Below are positions 58,964 to 64,000 of a stretch of DNA of 64,000 bases, in pieces. Position 1 is the first letter of the stretch, and every line of letters begins with the position of its first letter. The position numbers and the translations under genes are program-made. This DNA is from Vibrio sp. 05-20-BW147 (lineage in GTDB: Bacteria; Pseudomonadota; Gammaproteobacteria; Enterobacterales; Vibrionaceae), in NCBI RefSeq assembly GCF_013369385.1, contig NZ_SZTO01000015.1, forward strand, positions 1 to 64,000, in the 5' to 3' direction. The notes beneath the pieces were generated by a model. The model worked only from the letters and a program-made list of their open reading frames with translations, searched no databases and had not been told where the DNA came from.

Positions 58964-61780
58964 ATGAGAAATCCAGCGATAGAAAAAGCGCAGCAAGCAC
59001 TGGTGTCAGTGAGCCGACAAGCCGCGGCAGAAGGCATCGTGCTGCTGAAAAATGATGACCAAGCCCTGCCGATTGAACCATCGCAGGTGCTCTCTTTGTT
59101 TGGCCGTTGCCAGATGGATACCTATCGCAGTGGCACGGGCTCTGGTGGTGCGGTGAACGTGCCTTATGCGGTGAATGCATTGCAAGGTTTACAAGCCAAC
59201 CCCACGATTCAACTCAATACTTCGTTAGTCGCCCTGTATCAAGATTGGCTAGCCCACCATCCGTTTGATGATGGCGGCGGTGGCTGGGCGGCAGAGCCAT
59301 GGTTTCAATATGAAATGCCACTGACCGACGAGGTGGTGGCGCAGGCAGCATCGCAGTCAGACAAAGCGATCGTGTTTATTGGCCGCACTGCCGGTGAAGA
59401 TAAAGATTACGCCGATGAAGCCGGCAGCTACCGCTTAACCGAGCTGGAAACGGACATGCTAACTAAGGTGTGCCGTCACTTTACGTCGGTGATCGTGGTG
59501 ATGAACGTGACCAATATTATCGATATGTCGTGGTTAACTGACCTTGAAAACCATCAAGCGATCAAAGCGGTGCTCTACAGCTGGGCAGCGGGGATGGAAG
59601 GGGGCCACGCGCTGGCCGATGTGCTCTCTGGCGCTGTTTCACCCAGTGGTCGTTTGACCGATACCATCGCCTATCGTTTGCAAGATTACTCTTCATCTGC
59701 CCATTTTGGCCGCAAAGACTTCAATCTCTATGTTGAAGATATTTACGTCGGCTATCGCTACTTTGAAACCTTTGCCCCAGAGGCGGTGCAGTTTGAGTTT
59801 GGTGCGGGCTTATCTTATACCCAATTTGAACGCCGTTTGGTGCAGTGCTCTAGTGACGTGGCCGATGCTGGCGGCGATCTCACCACTGCCAACGCGCTGA
59901 CGTTTGATATTGAGGTTCGTAATGTCGGCCAACAATTTAGCAGCAAAGAAGTGGTGCAACTCTATGTGGAAGCGCCGCAAGGAAAACTCGGCAAACCCGC
60001 ACGTGTGCTGTGTGGTTTTGATAAAAGCGATGAAATTGCACCGAATGGCCGAGAAAGAGTGCAAATTACTGTGCCGTTATGGGCTTTGGCTTCCTATGAC
60101 GACAGCGGCGTGACAGGGCACAAAAACAGTTATGTGTTGGAAGCGGGTGAATACCGTTTCTACCTTGGGGGGAGCGTACGCCAAGCCGAGCTGCTTGATG
60201 CCGTTTGGCAACTCGACCAACTGCGGGTGCTAGAAACCCTTGCAGAAGCCTGTGCCCCAACGCGTGAGTTTGAACGCCTAGTGCCCGCCGAGCGCCAAGC
60301 CAATGGCGTCTATCAAACTGGCTATCAGCCCGTGCCATTGCGTACGGTGGATTTGGCGCAGCGAATTGAAGCCAACTTGCCGCCAACCTATGCTTTTACG
60401 GGCGATCAAGGGATTAAGTTGGCCGATGTTGCCCAAGACCAAGCCGATTTAGAAGCCTTCATTGCCCAACTGACGCCAGCGCAATTGGCGACTCTTGTCC
60501 GTGGAGAAGGCATGTGCAGCCCGAAAGTGACACCGGGTACGGCGGCGGCGTTTGGCGGGGTGTGTGACTCGCTGTTTGAGCTGGGCATTCCGGTGGCCGC
60601 GGCGGCCGATGGTCCGTCTGGGATTCGTATGGACAGTGGCCATCAAGCGACCCAAGTGCCGATTGGAACGCTGCTTGCCTGCACGTGGAACTCGTCGCTC
60701 AATCAGCAGTTGTATTATCTGGTTGGCCAAGAATTGCAAGCGTACCAAATCGATACGTTACTTGGCCCAGGCATCAATATTCATCGCCACCCACTCAATG
60801 GCCGTAATTTCGAATATTTCTCCGAAGACCCGTTATTAACGGGTTGGATTGCGGCGGCGCAAACCACAGGTTTAAAACAAGCGGGCGTTTCTGGCACCAT
60901 CAAACACTTTGCGGCCAACGATCAAGAAATCGCACGCGTGGATGTGGACAGCGTGATGTCGCAGCGCGCGCTGCGTGAAATCCACATCAAGCCGTTTGAA
61001 ATGGCGGTGAAGTATGGTCAGGCGTCCACCATCATGACTTCCTACAATCCGGTCAACGGCCATTGGGCAGCGTCCAATTATGATCTCAACACCACCATTT
61101 TGCGTGGTGAATGGGGCTACACCGGCATTGTGATGACCGACTGGTGGGCAAAAATGAATCACCCCGTTGACGGGGGCGAAGAGAGTAAGCGCTTCACTGG
61201 CTACATGCTACGAGCGCAAAATGATCTCTACATGGTGGTGGAAAACGACGCCGCCGAGCGCAACCCGATGGACGACGACACATTGCAAGCGTTAGCGCAA
61301 GGTGAGTTGACGTTAGGCGAGTTGCAACGCAGCGCGATGAACATCTGCCGCTTTATTTTGCAAGCGCCTGTGATGCAAAGACCGCTGCAGGCGTATCAAG
61401 CGGTGAAACCTTTTGCGCCACTTTCGGCACAGGCGCGTCACGCCGTGCCTGAATCGGCCCCCATCTGTTTTGCGGATCAAACCATCGAACTCAACAGCCA
61501 AAGCGCCAGCCAGTGTTTGTTGCAGGTAGAACACAGCGGCACCTACCTTTGTTTTGCTCAGATGGCCTACGATCGAGAAGCGTTGGCGCAATCGTCTTGC
61601 AGTTTGAGTATCAATGGTGAGTTTGCTATGTCACTGCCGACCAATGGTACCAACGGGCAGAGTGTCAAAGTGGAAGGTCGAGCGATCTCTCTGTCATCGG
61701 GTGTGTACTGGCTAGAGAGCCAATTTGTGAAAAAAGGCGCAGTGTTGCAAACCTTACGCTTTGAGCGACAAGCGCAATAA
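58964..61780 (+). CDS. GH3 beta-glucosidase with permuted domain order
   Basis: A 938-residue enzyme with no signal peptide, so probably cytoplasmic. The usual order of GH3 domains is reversed. The (alpha/beta)6-sandwich, normally C-terminal, comes first (EGIVLLKNDDQALPI, then IVFIGRTAGEDKDYADEAGS). A fibronectin III-like domain follows at about 290-400, and the TIM barrel is at about 455-830, with GPGINIHRHPLNGRNFEYF and the nucleophile Asp726 in GIVMTDWW. About 80 residues of beta-sandwich end the protein. Reversed order is known in some GH3 enzymes from rumen bacteria. The substrate is expected to be beta-1,3- or beta-1,4-linked oligosaccharide. Confidence 0.93.
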   Translation: MRNPAIEKAQQALVSVSRQAAAEGIVLLKNDDQALPIEPSQVLSLFGRCQMDTYRSGTGSGGAVNVPYAVNALQGLQANPTIQLNTSLVALYQDWLAHHPFDDGGGGWAAEPWFQYEMPLTDEVVAQAASQSDKAIVFIGRTAGEDKDYADEAGSYRLTELETDMLTKVCRHFTSVIVVMNVTNIIDMSWLTDLENHQAIKAVLYSWAAGMEGGHALADVLSGAVSPSGRLTDTIAYRLQDYSSSAHFGRKDFNLYVEDIYVGYRYFETFAPEAVQFEFGAGLSYTQFERRLVQCSSDVADAGGDLTTANALTFDIEVRNVGQQFSSKEVVQLYVEAPQGKLGKPARVLCGFDKSDEIAPNGRERVQITVPLWALASYDDSGVTGHKNSYVLEAGEYRFYLGGSVRQAELLDAVWQLDQLRVLETLAEACAPTREFERLVPAERQANGVYQTGYQPVPLRTVDLAQRIEANLPPTYAFTGDQGIKLADVAQDQADLEAFIAQLTPAQLATLVRGEGMCSPKVTPGTAAAFGGVCDSLFELGIPVAAAADGPSGIRMDSGHQATQVPIGTLLACTWNSSLNQQLYYLVGQELQAYQIDTLLGPGINIHRHPLNGRNFEYFSEDPLLTGWIAAAQTTGLKQAGVSGTIKHFAANDQEIARVDVDSVMSQRALREIHIKPFEMAVKYGQASTIMTSYNPVNGHWAASNYDLNTTILRGEWGYTGIVMTDWWAKMNHPVDGGEESKRFTGYMLRAQNDLYMVVENDAAERNPMDDDTLQALAQGELTLGELQRSAMNICRFILQAPVMQRPLQAYQAVKPFAPLSAQARHAVPESAPICFADQTIELNSQSASQCLLQVEHSGTYLCFAQMAYDREALAQSSCSLSINGEFAMSLPTNGTNGQSVKVEGRAISLSSGVYWLESQFVKKGAVLQTLRFERQAQ

Positions 61781-61951
61781 GCGCCGCCAGTTTGCACCAC
61801 ATTTAGCCATGAATTTTGTGTGTCTTTTTGCGCAGTTCCTATACAATAAGGCACACATTTCAAATCATCATTTTTGACTGCTCTGCAACCCTTTTGTGGA
61901 GCAGTTTTTCGTTTTTCCGACGATCGATTTTTCATATTTAAGGTCAACAAA

Positions 61952-63292
61952 ATGGCTAAAACCCAAAATATCAACCAGCGCATGTCTATCGTGACGCTCG
62001 CGTGGCCGATATTGGTGGAAATTTTGCTACGGACAGCGCTCGGCACCAGTGATGTATTCATGCTCTCTGGTTATTCAGACAAAGCGGTTTCCGCGGTGGG
62101 CGTGATCACCCAACTGACATTCTTCCTCATCATTGTCTCTACTTTTGTCAGCAGCGGCACTGGGATTCTCATTGCCCAATACAACGGTGCAGGCCGCGAT
62201 CAAGATGCCACCCACGTTGGGGTGGCAAGTATTGCGCTCTCCAGCGTGATTGGGGTGATCCTCAGCGTGTTGGCGGTGCTCGGTGCAACGCATTTGTTGC
62301 CCTATTACGGTTTGGAAGCGCAGGTGGAACAATACGCGCAAGAGTATCTGCTCATCAGCGGTGCGATGACTTTTAATGTCACCATTGGCATCGTGTTTAC
62401 CACCATTTTGCGCAGCCACGGTTATTCGCGCTCGCCCATGACGGTTAACCTCATCAGCGGCGTACTCAACGTCATTGGCAATTACATTGCGCTCTATCAG
62501 CCGTTTGGTTTGCCCGTATATGGTGTGCAAGGGGTGGCGATTGCAACGGTGGCCAGCCAAGTGATCGGCACGACGATTTTGGGCGTGCTACTGTGGCGTA
62601 GCTCAATTGATTTGCCGATGCGTTCTCTCGCACAAGTGCCCAGCGCGGTCTATAAGAAAATCCTCAAAATCGGCGGCATGAACGCAGGAGAAGTGCTTTC
62701 GTACAACATGGCGCAAATCACCATCGTCTACTTTGTGGTGCAGATGGGCACTTCGTCTCTTGCGGCGTTTACCTATGCGCAAAATATCGCACGTTTCTCT
62801 TTTGCGTTTGCCTTAGCGATTGGTCAAGCGACGCAAATTCAAACCGGTTACTACATCGGCAAAGGCTGGGTGGAGAGCATCACTAAGCGGGTACAAATCT
62901 ACTTCTTGGTCGGCTTTGTTTCCTCAGTGACGGTGGCAAGCAGCATCTATTTGATGCGTGATGCGATCTTAACTCTGTTTACTCAGCAGCCGGAGATCCT
63001 CATGTTAGCCGGTTCCTTAGTTATGGGCTCCATTGTGTTGGAAGCGGGGCGTGTGTTTAACCTGATTTTCATCTCGGCGCTCAAAGGGGCGGGGGACATC
63101 AAATTCCCAGTGCAAATGGGCATTTTGAGCATGTGGGGCTTGGGCGTGGTGTTTTCGTATCTGCTCGGTATTCACTGGGGCTACGGCGTATTTGGCGCAT
63201 GGATGGCGATTGCCCTCGACGAGTGGTTCCGCGGCCTCATCATGGCAAGGCGTTGGCGCTCGCAAGTTTGGACGCGTTATAAGTTAAGTTAG
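61952..63292 (+). CDS. MATE-family transporter
   Basis: A 446-residue inner-membrane transporter with 12 helices in two bundles. Typical features are LAWPILVEILLRTALGTSDVF in helix 1, IAQYNGAGRDQDA between halves and GQATQIQTGYYIGKG in the second half. The ATG at 61952 is preceded by AAGG; the frame is open from 61874. MATE proteins export drugs or metabolites in exchange for Na+ or H+. It is read in the same direction as the GH3 gene 171 bases upstream, but cotranscription is uncertain and no sugar export role should be assumed. A hairpin follows at 63320. Confidence 0.9.
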   Translation: MAKTQNINQRMSIVTLAWPILVEILLRTALGTSDVFMLSGYSDKAVSAVGVITQLTFFLIIVSTFVSSGTGILIAQYNGAGRDQDATHVGVASIALSSVIGVILSVLAVLGATHLLPYYGLEAQVEQYAQEYLLISGAMTFNVTIGIVFTTILRSHGYSRSPMTVNLISGVLNVIGNYIALYQPFGLPVYGVQGVAIATVASQVIGTTILGVLLWRSSIDLPMRSLAQVPSAVYKKILKIGGMNAGEVLSYNMAQITIVYFVVQMGTSSLAAFTYAQNIARFSFAFALAIGQATQIQTGYYIGKGWVESITKRVQIYFLVGFVSSVTVASSIYLMRDAILTLFTQQPEILMLAGSLVMGSIVLEAGRVFNLIFISALKGAGDIKFPVQMGILSMWGLGVVFSYLLGIHWGYGVFGAWMAIALDEWFRGLIMARRWRSQVWTRYKLS

Positions 63293-63319
63293 TCTCACGA
63301 ATATCTACACTCTAACCAT

Positions 63320-63346
63320 CAACGGGCGCTATACTAGTGCCCGTTG
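63320..63346 (+). terminator. Hairpin after the MATE gene
   Basis: CAACGGGC at 63320-63327 pairs with GCCCGTTG at 63339-63346 across 11 bases. The T-run is weak (TTGC). Probable terminator. Confidence 0.6.
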
Positions 63347-63445
63347 TTGCATAGCGAAATGTAATATTAGTTTTCAACGTTTTTGCATACGATCAAGTAG
63401 GCTCGGGATTATACTCGCGGCCTTATTACTAACAGGTGATAAATC

Positions 63446-63943
63446 GTGGATATTAAAGTAAAAGATTCGTTAGTGGCGGGGCTGATTAACGGCGTTATTA
63501 ATGGTTATATTGCTCGTGGCCATTTTGAGGGGATGAACGAAGTTCCTATGTCACTTGAAATGATCTCCAACTCGCAAGTGACCGTTTGGGGACAGGCGAT
63601 TTCTTTAACTTTTGGTTTGGGGATTATTTTGTCTTTGATCACCTCAAAGCTCTTCCTTCATCAACTCAAGTCATCGCATCCTGCGCAGGTGAATGAACTA
63701 CAACGTTCGTTTTGGAAACACCTCATTCCCATTGCACTGACACAAGCAGGTGCTCTATTTGGTTGGTTCGTCGCGTTGGCGGTGATCTGGACTAAGTACG
63801 CAGGCGTCGTCATGGTTTCGCCAATGGCGGCGGTTGTGCTAACAGGGCTGTTTGCTTTTGTGATTACGATTGTCGTTGAAGTGAGAACCAAGAGCAGAAT
63901 TATCTACAAGAAAGTGAATATACTTGAGCAAAAAACGATTTAA
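63446..63943 (+). CDS. Hypothetical integral membrane protein
   Basis: The protein has 165 residues with a GTG start preceded by AGGTG. It has three to four hydrophobic helices: VTVWGQAISLTFGLGIILSL, then LIPIALTQAGALFGWFVALA, then PMAAVVLTGLFAFVITIVVE. The C-terminus is basic and cytoplasmic (KSRIIYKKVNILEQ). No family recognised. The truncated next gene begins 13 bases later, so the two may form an operon. Confidence 0.7.
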   Translation: MDIKVKDSLVAGLINGVINGYIARGHFEGMNEVPMSLEMISNSQVTVWGQAISLTFGLGIILSLITSKLFLHQLKSSHPAQVNELQRSFWKHLIPIALTQAGALFGWFVALAVIWTKYAGVVMVSPMAAVVLTGLFAFVITIVVEVRTKSRIIYKKVNILEQKTI

Positions 63944-63956
63944 CTGAGGAACAATG

Positions 63957-64000
63957 ATGTCAGAACAAAACACCACAACAAGCGCATCAGACGACAACAA
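63957..64000 (+). CDS. 5' end of a truncated gene
   Basis: An ATG at 63957 follows GAGGA with a six-base spacer and opens MSEQNTTTSASDDNN, which runs off the right edge. A second possible ATG is at 63954. The polar, Thr/Ser/Asn-rich start resembles a disordered cytoplasmic N-terminus. Product unknown. Confidence 0.55.
   Translation, partial: MSEQNTTTSASDDN

Overview
The window looks like chromosomal DNA of a marine gammaproteobacterium, almost certainly a Vibrio. The reasons are the thermostable-hemolysin family gene, the Vibrio-style sugar porins and chitoporter-like Dpp/Opp ABC transporter, the density of c-di-GMP genes and the moderate GC content. No rRNA, tRNA, CRISPR array, complete insertion sequence or prophage was seen. 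All calls come from reading the sequence; no database search was possible.

Layout. 1-0.55 kb: sparse, with a possible gene tail. 0.55-7.4 kb: a large orphan lipoprotein, a HAD-IB phosphatase, a chemoreceptor, a small membrane protein and an EAL phosphodiesterase. 7.6-21.2 kb: housekeeping and stress genes, namely a GabD-type dehydrogenase, a YghU-type disulfide reductase, an HD-GYP protein, a Na/Pi cotransporter, an M16 lipoprotein protease, a glyoxalase-fold enzyme, two LysR regulators, a ChaA cation/proton antiporter, a DedA protein and two very small membrane proteins. 21.4-30.4 kb: a periplasmic binding protein, then a compact six-gene minus-strand operon (hemolysin/GNAT-like protein, adenylating enzyme fused to a heme-oxygenase-like diiron domain, SDR, TPR protein, response regulator, histidine kinase), then a GGDEF protein coupled to a periplasmic molybdopterin-fold protein.

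30.9-63.3 kb is a large beta-glucan (laminarin-type) utilisation region in three blocks. Block A (30.9-40.5 kb) has a porin, a LacI regulator, a sugar ABC transporter (binding protein, two permeases, MalK-type ATPase), a GH1 beta-glucosidase and a second LacI regulator. Block B (40.5-57.8 kb) has a leaderless binding-protein-like gene, a five-gene Dpp/Opp-type oligosaccharide ABC transporter, a 1149-residue GH94/149/161-like phosphorylase, a third LacI regulator, GH17 and GH16 lipoprotein beta-1,3-glucanases and a second porin. Eight copies of a GAAAGCGCTTTC-type palindrome lie at the promoters of block B. Block C (58.0-63.3 kb) has an AraC regulator divergent from a GH3 beta-glucosidase with permuted domain order, followed by a MATE transporter.

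Inferred flow: surface GH16/GH17 enzymes cut beta-1,3-glucan; porins pass the oligosaccharides through the outer membrane; the two ABC systems import short and longer oligosaccharides; and the cytoplasmic phosphorylase, GH3 and GH1 convert them to glucose-1-phosphate and glucose. The strongest candidate for an undescribed system is the six-gene operon at 22.3-28.7 kb. It combines acyl-activating, oxidative and acyltransferase-like enzymes with a two-component sensor, the layout expected of a locus that makes or modifies a lipid-derived molecule and senses its effect.
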